64,000 nt of DNA from NCBI GenBank assembly GCA_029213265.1, contig JARGNG010000011.1, forward strand, positions 82,712 to 146,711, read 5' to 3'. The notes below the pieces were generated by a model, which saw only the letters and a program-made list of their open reading frames with translations, had not been told where the DNA came from and ran no database searches. This DNA is from Verrucomicrobiales bacterium (GTDB lineage: Bacteria; Verrucomicrobiota; Verrucomicrobiia; Verrucomicrobiales; DEV007). The position numbers and the translations under genes are program-made. Positions 42,626 through 51,549 of the stretch are shown here, one piece after another (position 1 is the stretch's first letter; every line of letters starts with the position of its first letter).

Positions 42626-43228
42626 CTACGCAAAACTCGTCGTCACCAGCAGTGCCTGATTCAACTGGCGCAGATACTCGTATCGCGGGATTTCGCGGCA
42701 ACCGAACCGGGTGAGATGCTCGGTCGTCCACTGGGTGTCGAGCAATTGAAATTTCCGATCCTTGAGACGATCGACCAGGGAAACCAGCGCCACTTTCGAA
42801 GCATCGGTGGCTCGACTGAACATGGACTCCCCGAAAAAAGCGCCGCCGATCGCGATTCCATAGAGCCCTCCCGCAAGCTCGCCGTCCTTCCAGCACTCGA
42901 CCGAGTGGGCGTATCCGAGCTCAAAGAGTTTCTCATAACTGGTGATAATCTCCTCGCTGATCCAGGTCGTCCTTCGATCTGAACACCCCTGCATTACTTC
43001 GGAAAACGCGGTATCAATTCGAATTTCGAACGGCTTCTTTCGGATCGTTCGCTCGAGACTCTTGGGAATGCGAAACTCCTCCAACGGGATCACTCCCCGG
43101 GGGTCGGGAGAGAACCAACCGATCTCCCCCCGGTTGTCCATCGCCATCGGGAACATACCACCTCGGTAGGCGGCAATCAAAACTGCCGGCCGGATGTAGC
43201 CTTCCCTGGTGAAAATGGACTCGGACAT
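42626..43228 (-). CDS. aat: Leucyl/phenylalanyl-tRNA-protein transferase
   Basis: A 200-residue protein with the family signatures YRGGMFPMAMDNRGEIGWFSPDPRGVIP, HSVECWKDGELAGGLYGIAIGGAFFGESMF and LDTQWTTEHLTRFG. Aat adds Leu or Phe from aminoacyl-tRNA to N-terminal Lys or Arg, marking proteins for ClpAP/ClpS degradation by the N-end rule. Length is slightly under E. coli Aat (234). It converges on thiS, with 64 bases between them. Confidence 0.94.
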   Translation of the reverse strand: MSESIFTREGYIRPAVLIAAYRGGMFPMAMDNRGEIGWFSPDPRGVIPLEEFRIPKSLERTIRKKPFEIRIDTAFSEVMQGCSDRRTTWISEEIITSYEKLFELGYAHSVECWKDGELAGGLYGIAIGGAFFGESMFSRATDASKVALVSLVDRLKDRKFQLLDTQWTTEHLTRFGCREIPRYEYLRQLNQALLVTTSFA

Positions 43229-43382
43229 AGCCTGATGAACTAGAAATTAGAGGGCCATTCGAATTTTGACAAACTCAAAAATGCGATCTTCCCAACAGAA
43301 TGAACCCGGTAACAATGCCAACTTTGACAGGATGTAATTCCCTGCTTGAAAAGCGATCCGTCCGCGATTACAGGTCGGCACT

Positions 43383-44417
43383 ATGCCAGTAGCTACTCCG
43401 AAACAGTTCGAAGCAATGTTAGATGCAGCTCAACAGGGAAGTTATGCTTACCCTGCGATCAACTGCTCCAATATTGTAACCATCAACGCCGCACTCAAGG
43501 CGTTTGCAGACAACAAGTCAGACGGGATCATCCAGTTCTCTACAGGAGCAGGACAGTTCGCTTCCGGCCTCAATCACAAGAATGCCGTCTTCGGAACAAT
43601 CGTTCTCGCCGAGGCCACCCATCGTCTCGCAGAGCAGTATGGCGTGCTGGTTGCTCTCAATACCGACCACTGCCGTCCCGGAGTTGCCGCTGAATTCCTC
43701 GATCCTCTGATCGAAGAGACGGCGAAGCGCCGTGCCAAGGGGGAAAACAACCTTTTCCAGAACCACATGCTCGACGCATCGGAGCTTTCCCTTGCCGAAA
43801 ACATGGCCATCTCAAAGGAATACCTCAAGAAGTGCGCCGAAAATGAAATCATTCTCGAAGTCGAAGCCGGTGTTGTCGGTGGAGAAGAGGATGGTGCTGC
43901 CGGTACCGAAGACACTCCCGACGAAGACCTCTACACCACGCCCGAAGACATGGTGGAAGTGTATGACTCGCTTCACCCGCTTGGTCGTTTCACCTTCGCG
44001 GCCACCTTCGGCAACGTGCATGGTCACTACAAGCCGGGTGCTGTGAAGCTTCGCCCCGAAATCCTCAAGGAGGGTCAGGATGCCGTGATCGGCAAATACG
44101 GTTCCGATGCCGAGTTTGATCTCGTCTTCCACGGAGGTTCCGGTTCCTCTCTCGATGAGATTCGCGAAACGCTCAATTATGGCGTCGTCAAAATGAACGT
44201 CGACACCGACACCCAGTATGCCTTCTCCCGTCCGATTGCGGACCACATGTTGAAGAACTACGACGGTGTTCTCAAGATCGACGGCGAAGTCGGCAACAAG
44301 AAGGCCTACGATCCACGCGCCTATCTCAAGGCAGCGGAGGAAGCCATGGCCCTCCGGATCGCCGAAGCCTGTGAAGACCTTCTCTCGGTTGGAAAATCGA
44401 TCGCGGGAGACGTCTAA
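43383..44417 (+). CDS. fbaA: Class II fructose-bisphosphate aldolase
   Basis: A 344-residue zinc aldolase. Features: AYPAINCSNIVTINAALKAF at the N-terminus, the zinc and catalytic segment LNTDHC, EVEAGVVGGEEDG, the zinc histidine region GNVHGHYKPG and VFHGGSGSS near the C-terminus. It belongs to the class IIA (E. coli FbaA) branch and cleaves fructose-1,6-bisphosphate in glycolysis. It stands alone, with a TTGACA box at 43324-43329 as a possible but unpaired promoter element, and a strong terminator after it. Confidence 0.94.
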   Translation: MPVATPKQFEAMLDAAQQGSYAYPAINCSNIVTINAALKAFADNKSDGIIQFSTGAGQFASGLNHKNAVFGTIVLAEATHRLAEQYGVLVALNTDHCRPGVAAEFLDPLIEETAKRRAKGENNLFQNHMLDASELSLAENMAISKEYLKKCAENEIILEVEAGVVGGEEDGAAGTEDTPDEDLYTTPEDMVEVYDSLHPLGRFTFAATFGNVHGHYKPGAVKLRPEILKEGQDAVIGKYGSDAEFDLVFHGGSGSSLDEIRETLNYGVVKMNVDTDTQYAFSRPIADHMLKNYDGVLKIDGEVGNKKAYDPRAYLKAAEEAMALRIAEACEDLLSVGKSIAGDV

Positions 44418-44437
44418 GCAACCCGCTTTTTCTTCTG

Positions 44438-44474
44438 ATCCCGAACCGGTTCGCGCCGGTTCGGGATTTTTTTT
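44438..44474 (+). terminator. Intrinsic terminator after the aldolase gene
   Basis: ATCCCGAACCGG (44438-44449) pairs perfectly with CCGGTTCGGGAT (44456-44467) across a 6-base loop and runs into eight T residues. A very strong terminator 20 bases after the stop codon. Confidence 0.95.
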
Positions 44475-44541
44475 GCCCTCTTTGACAATCCGTCATCCGG
44501 CTATTGTCAGACCCCGTGAAAAGTGGCAGCCTTCCCGACCT

Positions 44542-45408
44542 ATGAAATTCGAGAAACTCCTGATTTTTCTTGCGACCATTGCTCTGGCCGCATCCCCTGC
44601 TTCTGCCGACCATCACAAGAAAGGCGAAGGCAAAGAAAAGGCCAAGCAAGAAGCCCCCAAAGCGCATCCGACCGGTTACACCGATACCCCCTTTCTCCCC
44701 GGTGGAAAATGGAGGGTTCATGACGACAATCGTCCCCGCCCCGAGGTGGTGACTCCCGGCAAGACCGCTGCAGATCCACCTTCCGATGCCATCGTTCTCT
44801 TCGGCGGGGAAAACCTCGACGAGTGGGTCATGGAAAAGGACGGCGTTCCCGCCGACTGGATTGTCAAAGACGGTTACCTCCAGGTTCCCCCGAAGGGAGA
44901 AGGTGTTGGAGGCTACATCAAGACCAAGCGCGAGTTTGGCGATGTCCAGCTCCACGTCGAATTCGCCACTCCGGAAAAAGTGGAAGGCAACTCCCAGGGA
45001 CGCGGAAACAGTGGCGTCTTTCTTCTCGGAGGATACGAGATTCAGGTTCTCGATTCGTACGACAACAAGACCTACGCCGACGGCCAGGCATCCGCTCTCT
45101 ACGGCTACAAGCCGCCCCTCGTGAACGCTTCCCGCAAGCCCGGCGAGTGGCAGACCTACGACATCATCTTTGAAGCCCCCAAATGGGACGCCGAGGGTAA
45201 TCTGCTCCAGCGTTCCCACGTCACGGTGCTCCACAACGGAGTTTTGACTCATCACTACCAGGACTCGCTCGGCCCCTCCGGCCACAAGAGGGTCGCGAAC
45301 TACAACCAGGTTCGAGAGAAAGGTCCGATCAAACTTCAGAACCACAGCAACCCGACCCGCTTCCGGAATATCTGGGTGCGCGAGTTGAACCTGAAAGCAA
45401 ACGAGTAA
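44542..45408 (+). CDS. Exported DUF1080 (3-keto-glycoside hydrolase-like) protein
   Basis: The frame starts far upstream inside fbaA; the ATG at 44542 gives a signal peptide (MKFEKLLIFLATIALAASPASA) and 288 residues. A Lys/Glu-rich linker precedes the concanavalin-like DUF1080 domain (about 75-285), with VLFGGENLDEWV, FGDVQLHVEFATP, RGNSGVFLLGGYEIQVLDSY and PIKLQNHSNPTRFRNIWVREL. DUF1080 proteins are abundant in PVC bacteria, and some hydrolyse 3-keto-glycosides. Location: periplasm or outside. It is a single-gene unit between two strong terminators. Confidence 0.9.
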   Translation: MKFEKLLIFLATIALAASPASADHHKKGEGKEKAKQEAPKAHPTGYTDTPFLPGGKWRVHDDNRPRPEVVTPGKTAADPPSDAIVLFGGENLDEWVMEKDGVPADWIVKDGYLQVPPKGEGVGGYIKTKREFGDVQLHVEFATPEKVEGNSQGRGNSGVFLLGGYEIQVLDSYDNKTYADGQASALYGYKPPLVNASRKPGEWQTYDIIFEAPKWDAEGNLLQRSHVTVLHNGVLTHHYQDSLGPSGHKRVANYNQVREKGPIKLQNHSNPTRFRNIWVRELNLKANE

Positions 45409-45442
45409 ACGCCACTCGATTCGACTGATCCAATTTTGCAAA

Positions 45443-45469
45443 GGGCGGAGATTTTCTCCGCCCTTTTTT
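45443..45469 (+). terminator. Intrinsic terminator after the DUF1080 gene
   Basis: GGGCGGAGA (45443-45451), a 3-base loop, TCTCCGCCC (45455-45463) and six T residues form a strong plus-strand terminator. It also shields the convergent minus-strand gene ending at 45518. Confidence 0.93.
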
Positions 45470-45517
45470 GCGAAGACAGGACAGCAGCCATCCCGGCATC
45501 AGACAATTGAGGGGCGC

Positions 45518-47146
45518 TCAAAAGCCACCCGACACCGTTCGGAATATGGCTTCTTCTTTGGCAAACTGGTAGGGGAATGCCTTGAGCCTCTTCAAAGACT
45601 CCCCCTCCACCTTACCGGTCGAAAAGATGGGCAGGATCGGAGTGCCGTCTTTCCTCTTGTCATACCTTCCCCGCTCTTCCTGAGCCAAAAGGGCCCCGCC
45701 CATTTGACCGCCGGGACGCTCCCCGACCAGAATGTCGATTTGAAAAGGTCCCTGCAAATCGACCCAGTTTCCAAACACGGCCGGCTTTCCATTCGCAAGG
45801 GCCGGTCCACCAAAAGGCTGCCTGACTCCTTTTTCGTTAAAACAGGGCATCCAGGACGCATCGAGGACCACCTTCCCGTTTACAAAAACGACGAGCGCAT
45901 CATCGAAGTATCCGACGAAGCGCCATTTCCCCCGTGCGGGCGGTGCCACTCTCCCGGTATAGTGCACGAGCCAGGCTTTCGGCTGCACTTCCTTCTCCAC
46001 CGCAAAGGCCGCCGGCCCCTGGTTCGCATCCATCGTTGGAATGGCCAGCATACCGAACCGCAGCTCCATCGGGGCCTTGAAATAGCTTGAGAAAGCAGAG
46101 GGCGCAAACTTTGACCTCGCCGCTTTCTGCATCACCTCGTTGAACTTCGGCGCACTGTCCCCGGTGATTCCGGTTGCCTTGCGATTTCGATCCTGCTTCA
46201 GATCGTAGAAGCTCCCAATCAGTCCATTCCCGGACGGATTCCCGAACATGGTCTCACCGGCCCCCATCCCGCTGGTTCCGGAGCCAAATCCACCCGCACC
46301 AAAATCGGCATCCCCGATACCGAGGGGGCCCTTGCTGGTACGGGTCACATTGGGCAGAGAGATCTTCGCCATCGCATTGGCTCTCATCAATTGAGCGAGC
46401 GGAGCCGCGGCAGCCGAGGAAGCGGACGTTTTCTTCGTCTGCTTCACGACATTCTTTTTCTGCATCTCCTGCTTCTTCTGCGGCGGCGCTACCATCATCG
46501 CGACGATTTCGGGCTCTTCCTGTGTTTGGGGTAGAATGACGACCAGAGCTGCGATCACGGCGATCAAGACGTGAAACCCGACCGCAACCAGGGCGGCCGT
46601 TGCTTTCGTTCCCCGTTGGCTGGGCAATTCCGGTTCCCCGAACTCCGGCTCGACAAACTCCGCCGGAACCTCGGACACTCCCTGCAATTCAGAAGCCTGA
46701 ACCGGCAGAGGAATGAACCCGCGAGTCGGCTCTTCCTGTAAAACAGCTTCCGGATACAGGCCCGAACCATCTGTCAGATCCGACGTTCTGGAATATTCGT
46801 CATTCGAATAGATGCCCAGGGATTCGGCAACCTGGAAATGCTGCAGAGCGACCTCTTCCTCCCCTTTTCCCCGAAGAATGGACCCCAGCATCTGATGCCC
46901 ATATCCATTGGCCGGATGCTTCTGGACAAACCCGTTCACAAGGGGAAGGCAATCGACCCCCGCCAGCTCAACGATGCGATGCAATTCCTCCTCCCGCGAA
47001 GGTGGAATGGGAGCGTCCACCACCAACTGAACGGCTTCCGCCGGTGCGTTGCGGTCCATTGCCTTCTCAATCAGCAAAAAGCGAATCGCCCAATCTTCCG
47101 GGTGAACCCCCAGAGCCAATCGCAATGAATCTTCGACGGTTGTCAT
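45518..47146 (-). CDS. TPR-like/TM/PA14-like envelope protein
   Basis: The ATG at 47146 is chosen over the longer frame (47206), which runs through a DNA repeat; 542 residues. A cytoplasmic helical, TPR-like region fills about 1-115. One membrane helix is at about 182-204. After it comes a Lys/Gln/Pro-rich stretch (PPQKKQEMQKKNVVKQTKK), then a Gly-rich linker and a PA14-like beta region (about 308-500, GNGLIGSFYDLKQDR, GKWRFVGYFDDALVVFVNGKVVLDA). The single helix followed by a Pro/Lys stretch recalls TonB layout without its C-terminal fold. It is last in a four-gene minus-strand group with OmpA and cytochrome genes. Confidence 0.7.
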   Translation of the reverse strand: MTTVEDSLRLALGVHPEDWAIRFLLIEKAMDRNAPAEAVQLVVDAPIPPSREEELHRIVELAGVDCLPLVNGFVQKHPANGYGHQMLGSILRGKGEEEVALQHFQVAESLGIYSNDEYSRTSDLTDGSGLYPEAVLQEEPTRGFIPLPVQASELQGVSEVPAEFVEPEFGEPELPSQRGTKATAALVAVGFHVLIAVIAALVVILPQTQEEPEIVAMMVAPPQKKQEMQKKNVVKQTKKTSASSAAAAPLAQLMRANAMAKISLPNVTRTSKGPLGIGDADFGAGGFGSGTSGMGAGETMFGNPSGNGLIGSFYDLKQDRNRKATGITGDSAPKFNEVMQKAARSKFAPSAFSSYFKAPMELRFGMLAIPTMDANQGPAAFAVEKEVQPKAWLVHYTGRVAPPARGKWRFVGYFDDALVVFVNGKVVLDASWMPCFNEKGVRQPFGGPALANGKPAVFGNWVDLQGPFQIDILVGERPGGQMGGALLAQEERGRYDKRKDGTPILPIFSTGKVEGESLKRLKAFPYQFAKEEAIFRTVSGGF

Positions 47147-47200
47147 GGAACGCTTTTCAAAGTCGACTGCTTGACTACCAAAGCGCGGCAGACCTTGCAA

Positions 47201-47240
47201 TCGCAATCTACCGATCTCAATCGCAATCTACCGATCTCAA
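47201..47240. repeat. Perfect 20-base tandem duplication
   Basis: TCGCAATCTACCGATCTCAA occurs twice head to tail (47201-47220 and 47221-47240). It lies in the 119-base gap upstream of the PA14-like gene. Two copies only, so it is not an iteron or CRISPR array; it may alter promoter spacing. Confidence 0.95.
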
Positions 47241-47265
47241 CGGGAAGTAACCCGATTTCCCCCTC

Positions 47266-47775
47266 TTACCCCATCGCCTCAAACTTTCGAACGTAGCTTT
47301 CCCACTGCAGCGGACGCAGAGCATAAACTCCCTGCGAATGTCGACCTACGCCCGGATCGAAAATTTCCCATCCAAATTCAGATTCCCGGCGCCCGTAATC
47401 GAGACGATAAATCCAGTTTCCCATCTCATCCTTTCGCCACAAATCGGCATCATTCCCGGGAACGGTCTCGGCGAACTCCCACACGCGATAGACCAGGTCC
47501 CTGTCATAGACCGCTGAGCTCTTGTATTCGCCGACGGCCTGCTCTTCGACCCGACTCCCCTCCCCGTCCTCATCATCTTCTTCAGAAAACCTCGGCGAAA
47601 GAATTTCCTCCGACTCGAATCGCATTCCTGAATCCGGTTTTTCGAGATCCGCGGAGCCAGTCGCCTCAACATCCCCGACCCCGTCCGATGAGTCGGATTC
47701 CGAAGGTGAGTCCTTCGCTTCCTCGATGGCTTCCCACCAATTGGGAAAGTCAGGTTCGCTGGTATCGTAAAACAT
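47266..47775 (-). CDS. Acidic protein of unknown function
   Basis: A 169-residue, very acidic protein. The first half is Ser/Asp/Glu-rich and probably disordered; the second half (about 90-169) has aromatic-rich segments YDRDLVYRVWEFAE, GNWIYRLDYGRRESEFGWEIFDP and LRPLQWESYVRKFEAMG that suggest a small folded domain. No signal peptide. I do not recognise a family. It lies between the OmpA-family gene (98 bases) and the PA14-like gene (119 bases) on the same strand. Confidence 0.6.
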   Translation of the reverse strand: MFYDTSEPDFPNWWEAIEEAKDSPSESDSSDGVGDVEATGSADLEKPDSGMRFESEEILSPRFSEEDDEDGEGSRVEEQAVGEYKSSAVYDRDLVYRVWEFAETVPGNDADLWRKDEMGNWIYRLDYGRRESEFGWEIFDPGVGRHSQGVYALRPLQWESYVRKFEAMG

Positions 47776-47873
47776 TCGCTATTCGTTTGAACAGCTTTTA
47801 TTCTACAGCCAAAAATAGATCCGCCAAGCGCCTTTTTCCCGGAAGAGGAGATTTTCCTGTCCTCCCTGCCCGC

Positions 47874-48626
47874 CTACTTGTCGAGGCGGAAGATGAGGAC
47901 CCTGCGATCCTGCTTCAACAGGAACTCTTCCGAGTGCGCCGGAAAACGGGCCTGGGTTTCGCCGAATCCAACGGGAAGGAGGCGATCTTGCGAAACGCCG
48001 AGGCTTCCCAGAACAGAGACGATTCTCTCGGCACGGCGCTGGGAAAGGGCCTGATTCGCCGAGGCGCTCCCCTCGGAGGAGGCGTGCCCTTCGATGACAT
48101 ACATGAGTTTGGCGAGAGAAGGATCTTTCAATGCCGTGGCAAGTTCCGCAACCACCTGGAAGGACGCTTCATTCGCAAAATCGGCAGAGCCTTTGCGAAA
48201 GAGAATGTTGTCGCGTGCCACCTTTGATTTCGGGTCCACATCATATTTCAACTCCACAGCATCTTCCCCCGCCGCCACGGCGTGGTCCCCTGCTCCCGAT
48301 GATTTCTTCGCCTTGGTCGTCTTGAGAGAAACCGTGTCCTCTTCCGCAGCGTGTTGCACCGCCTTGGGGATTCCACGAGTGCTGAAATAGAGGGAGCGGG
48401 TCTGCTTTTGCGGCGCAGCCGGTGCGGAAATCGAGCGCGTCGAAAGGCTCCGGGTATTCAGGCCGCGCGTGCTGATGCCTTTCATCTTGCCGTCGCCTGA
48501 TTCGGGCTCCGTCGAACCCGCGGAACCGCGGAGTCGTTTCACGAGTTCCTCCGTCGTTTCCTGGGCAAATGCCGGGCCAAAAGTAAGGGCGGCAACAAGA
48601 AGGGTAGGCAGCAATAGCGGTTTCAT
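47874..48626 (-). CDS. OmpA-family peptidoglycan-binding protein
   Basis: A 250-residue protein with a signal peptide (MKPLLLPTLLVAALTFGPAFAQ), a linker with repeated short Ser/Thr-Arg units (ISTRGLNTRSLSTRSIS) and a C-terminal OmpA domain (about 140-250): NILFRKGSADFANEAS, YVIEGHASSEGSASANQALSQRRAE and LLPVGFGETQARFP. The expected Asp/Arg region for diaminopimelate binding is present (SQRRAERI). No beta barrel or lipobox is visible, so it is probably a periplasmic wall-binding protein. It follows the three-heme cytochrome gene by 50 bases. Confidence 0.82.
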   Translation of the reverse strand: MKPLLLPTLLVAALTFGPAFAQETTEELVKRLRGSAGSTEPESGDGKMKGISTRGLNTRSLSTRSISAPAAPQKQTRSLYFSTRGIPKAVQHAAEEDTVSLKTTKAKKSSGAGDHAVAAGEDAVELKYDVDPKSKVARDNILFRKGSADFANEASFQVVAELATALKDPSLAKLMYVIEGHASSEGSASANQALSQRRAERIVSVLGSLGVSQDRLLPVGFGETQARFPAHSEEFLLKQDRRVLIFRLDK

Positions 48627-48676
48627 GACAGTTGGTCGTTTTGAGGATGAATTCTATTCAATTTGGAAGAGGAAAT

Positions 48677-51484
48677 CTAGTCTTTCAAAATATATCCGAT
48701 TCGAGCCTGCACCACTTTCGCGGTCGAACCTGTTTCACTCACGATTTCCGTGACTCGAATGGCTTTCGGAATTCCGCGGGAGGAAAAGACCTGGTCCTTT
48801 TCATACACCGTAAAGTCCCCTGCCTTTTCCCCGTGAGCGACGTTCTTGAGATCGCTGTTGGACGCATATACCACGATGTGCTCGGCTCCACCCGGAGCGG
48901 TAGTCTCCCAGGAAACACGGAGCTTCTTGTTCTTTGGACGATTGGTTGAACGTCCGGAGGTTCCCGGGAAAAGCTCTGTGACATGCTTGTCAGAACTGAA
49001 GTGATACACGCGGATGTGTATTTCCTTCGTCGCAACAATGTCCAACTCAGCCCGGTCCCCCACCTTCAGCTTGGGCTGAATCGACAGTTTCAGTTTTCCG
49101 CCGCCATCGAGCAGGACCGATTCCGTGGCCAGAGTTTCCACAGCACCGCTTGATGTCAAGACTCCGTCTTTCGCTTTCTTGCTGTCGTATTGCTCACTCC
49201 CGAAGGCTGCCAGATACTGGTCGGAGTCGGCGATCAGATCGGCATACTTCTGCCCACCAAAGTCTTCATACCCCAGCGGGGTAAAGGGCATGAGCTCATA
49301 CCCGAGGGCGTAGACAACCGCGATGTATTCGCGCAGGAGGCTCTCCCGGCGGAGAGGAAGCTCACGGCGCAACGCACTGGTGATCACGCTGAGAGCCTCA
49401 CTCTGATCGCTTTCCTCGTCCAAAAGGGTGATGAGCGTATCGAAATCCATTCCAAACTCGCTCGCGAGATGGCGGGCCGTAACGGGCGCGCGAAATTCGC
49501 TGTAGAGTCCGATGATCGGTTCGGTCGATCCGGCGAGACCGCCGGTAGCCTCTGCTTCCGCCGTGACGAAACGGGTAAAGTCCTCTTTCACCGCCGCCTG
49601 AAGCTCAGAAGGCTCGGCATAGATTTTCTCCATCAGCTTGCGTTCTTCGAAATTCAGAATGCCGGCCGCCTCTACGAGGGGACGAACTTCATCGGTCATC
49701 GCATCGAGAGTCCGCTTCGATGGATCGGCCACACGAATCGCCGGCTTAACTCCCTGATCGTGGCAAGCCATGCAGGAGATACCATTCAGAATCACATTGT
49801 CCTGACGATTGTCGTCCTGCACGATTTCGATCGGTGCCCGGTCGAGGCGTTTTCCATCATTGGTGGTGAGCATGTATCCCTGCAGCCCGTTGGGCAGGTT
49901 GTAGATCATTTCCCCACCGTCATGCTCGAAGATGTGGTCCTCGTCATCGGTCAAACCTGCCCCCATCGGTCCGAGAGGAGCGAGTTTCAGCTCCTGGGAA
50001 CGCTTCGGGCTGAGCGGGGTGAAATCGTAGCTCACCCAGTAAGCCCCCTGGTGGGAACCGAGTTCGTGGCGTTCAATGAGCCGGTTTGCCTCGGAAACTC
50101 CGGAGAACTGAAATCCAGCACGCATCGCACGGCCCTCCTGGAGATTCTCCATCCGGTCGACTCCCAGCGCCTCTTCCAGCATGCCGAGAACGTCATCGTC
50201 CTTACTCGTCACTTCAAAACCCAGCAACTGGTCCATGATCTCATCGTAGAGAGGCGGTTGCGCCGCAGCAAAGGTGAACCAGTCACCGCGGATATAGGCA
50301 AGTTTCGATCCGGTATAGCGCTCAATCAGTTGCTCCTTCTGCCGATCGATTCCGATAATTCCGTATGGATAGTATTCAATCACCTTGTCCCAATCTTCCG
50401 GATACCAGTTGTAGTCGCGTAGATCGATTCGATAGACGGTCTGAGCTTCGTCCACCGCGACAGGCCGCGTGATTTTGGCATTCATCGAGAGGCTGTTGAT
50501 CAGTTTCCCGATCGCCGCACGATGCGGATCAAGATCCGATACGAGGGATTTCCCCTCGACGTCGCGTGCGTTGTGCAGATTGGTCAGGGTCAGGTAACGG
50601 TAAAAACGCCGTTCGGATTCCCCGGCCTCCCGCAAGTCTTCGTAGATGGTTTCAAGGACGTCGTTGCTACTGATCAAATCCCGCTCGACCTGCTTCGGAC
50701 GACCGGCCTCGACCCACTTCCGAATGACGCCCTGCTCCTCGTCAACCAGAGGAGGCCGGAAGCTCTTTTCCCCCGGCTGCCCTTTCGATTTCGGCATCCG
50801 CCCCTCTTCGTCATGCTTCCGCAAAATACGATCCGCGACACTCTCGGCCATGAGAGTGGTTCCATCGGCAACCTTTTCCGCGAAGAACGCCGCGAGATTA
50901 ACGGTTCCGTGGAGCTCCGGCTCGTAATCACCTGAATGGCAGTTGGAGCAGCGTTTTTCAAAGATCCAGAGAACCTTTTCATTGAGGCTTACTCCGTTCG
51001 GCATGGCTTCGTGATCCTGCTTGATCTCGACCTCGACATCGACAATCGGCTCGGGAGTGCTGTTCGGGGAATTCTCGCTCAGGCTGACCGGTTTGGCATC
51101 GGCGAGTTGCTCGATCCAATTCTCAATCAGTTTCTGTTCCTCTTTCGTCAAAGGCGGCCGATGAGAATCATCCCCCTCTGCACCCCGGCTTTTCGGCATC
51201 CGCTTCCGTGAATCCGCTTCGAGAACGACCCTCCGAAAAATGGGAGATTCGCCGGGATTTCCAACTACGAGAGCTTCGTCGCTGATCAACTCATCGATCG
51301 ACACTTTCCCGTGTAAATACGGAAAATCGTCATTGGTGTCGGGGTGATGGCATTCCTGGCACCTGGCTTCCAACAGTTCAAGAACCTGCGGTGTCAGATC
51401 CTGAGCACGTGCGATATCCGGCAGAAAAGGTCCTGAAAGCACGGTGGCGGCGAGAGAAAAGAGAAAATAGTAATTCGATTTCAT
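48677..51484 (-). CDS. Three-heme exported cytochrome with DUF4384-like C-terminus
   Basis: The ATG at 51484 (935 residues) is preferred over the frame start at 51589 because it begins a signal peptide (to about residue 27). Two similar PSCyt1-like modules lie at the N-terminus, CQECH (42-46) with MPKSRG and CSNCH (179-183) with MPKSKG, where the Met may be the distal heme ligand. A third heme motif CMACH (571-575) lies in a long central domain. The C-terminal part (about 800-900, GDRAELDIVATKEIHIRVYHF) resembles DUF4384. It is likely periplasmic. It heads the minus-strand group with OmpA, acidic and PA14-like genes, and is divergent from a second cytochrome. Confidence 0.8.
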   Translation of the reverse strand: MKSNYYFLFSLAATVLSGPFLPDIARAQDLTPQVLELLEARCQECHHPDTNDDFPYLHGKVSIDELISDEALVVGNPGESPIFRRVVLEADSRKRMPKSRGAEGDDSHRPPLTKEEQKLIENWIEQLADAKPVSLSENSPNSTPEPIVDVEVEIKQDHEAMPNGVSLNEKVLWIFEKRCSNCHSGDYEPELHGTVNLAAFFAEKVADGTTLMAESVADRILRKHDEEGRMPKSKGQPGEKSFRPPLVDEEQGVIRKWVEAGRPKQVERDLISSNDVLETIYEDLREAGESERRFYRYLTLTNLHNARDVEGKSLVSDLDPHRAAIGKLINSLSMNAKITRPVAVDEAQTVYRIDLRDYNWYPEDWDKVIEYYPYGIIGIDRQKEQLIERYTGSKLAYIRGDWFTFAAAQPPLYDEIMDQLLGFEVTSKDDDVLGMLEEALGVDRMENLQEGRAMRAGFQFSGVSEANRLIERHELGSHQGAYWVSYDFTPLSPKRSQELKLAPLGPMGAGLTDDEDHIFEHDGGEMIYNLPNGLQGYMLTTNDGKRLDRAPIEIVQDDNRQDNVILNGISCMACHDQGVKPAIRVADPSKRTLDAMTDEVRPLVEAAGILNFEERKLMEKIYAEPSELQAAVKEDFTRFVTAEAEATGGLAGSTEPIIGLYSEFRAPVTARHLASEFGMDFDTLITLLDEESDQSEALSVITSALRRELPLRRESLLREYIAVVYALGYELMPFTPLGYEDFGGQKYADLIADSDQYLAAFGSEQYDSKKAKDGVLTSSGAVETLATESVLLDGGGKLKLSIQPKLKVGDRAELDIVATKEIHIRVYHFSSDKHVTELFPGTSGRSTNRPKNKKLRVSWETTAPGGAEHIVVYASNSDLKNVAHGEKAGDFTVYEKDQVFSSRGIPKAIRVTEIVSETGSTAKVVQARIGYILKD

Positions 51485-51549
51485 TACACGGTTCGGTAGT
51501 GGTATTCTACAGGAGAATCGTCGAAAAGGACGAGCTGATTGTGCCAAGT

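Noticed and set aside
44482..44507. TTGACA and TATTGT as a promoter for the DUF1080 gene
   Set aside because: The spacing is 14 bases, too short for a standard promoter.
47201..47240. Tandem repeat considered as replication iterons
   Set aside because: Only two copies and no replication gene or AT-rich origin nearby.
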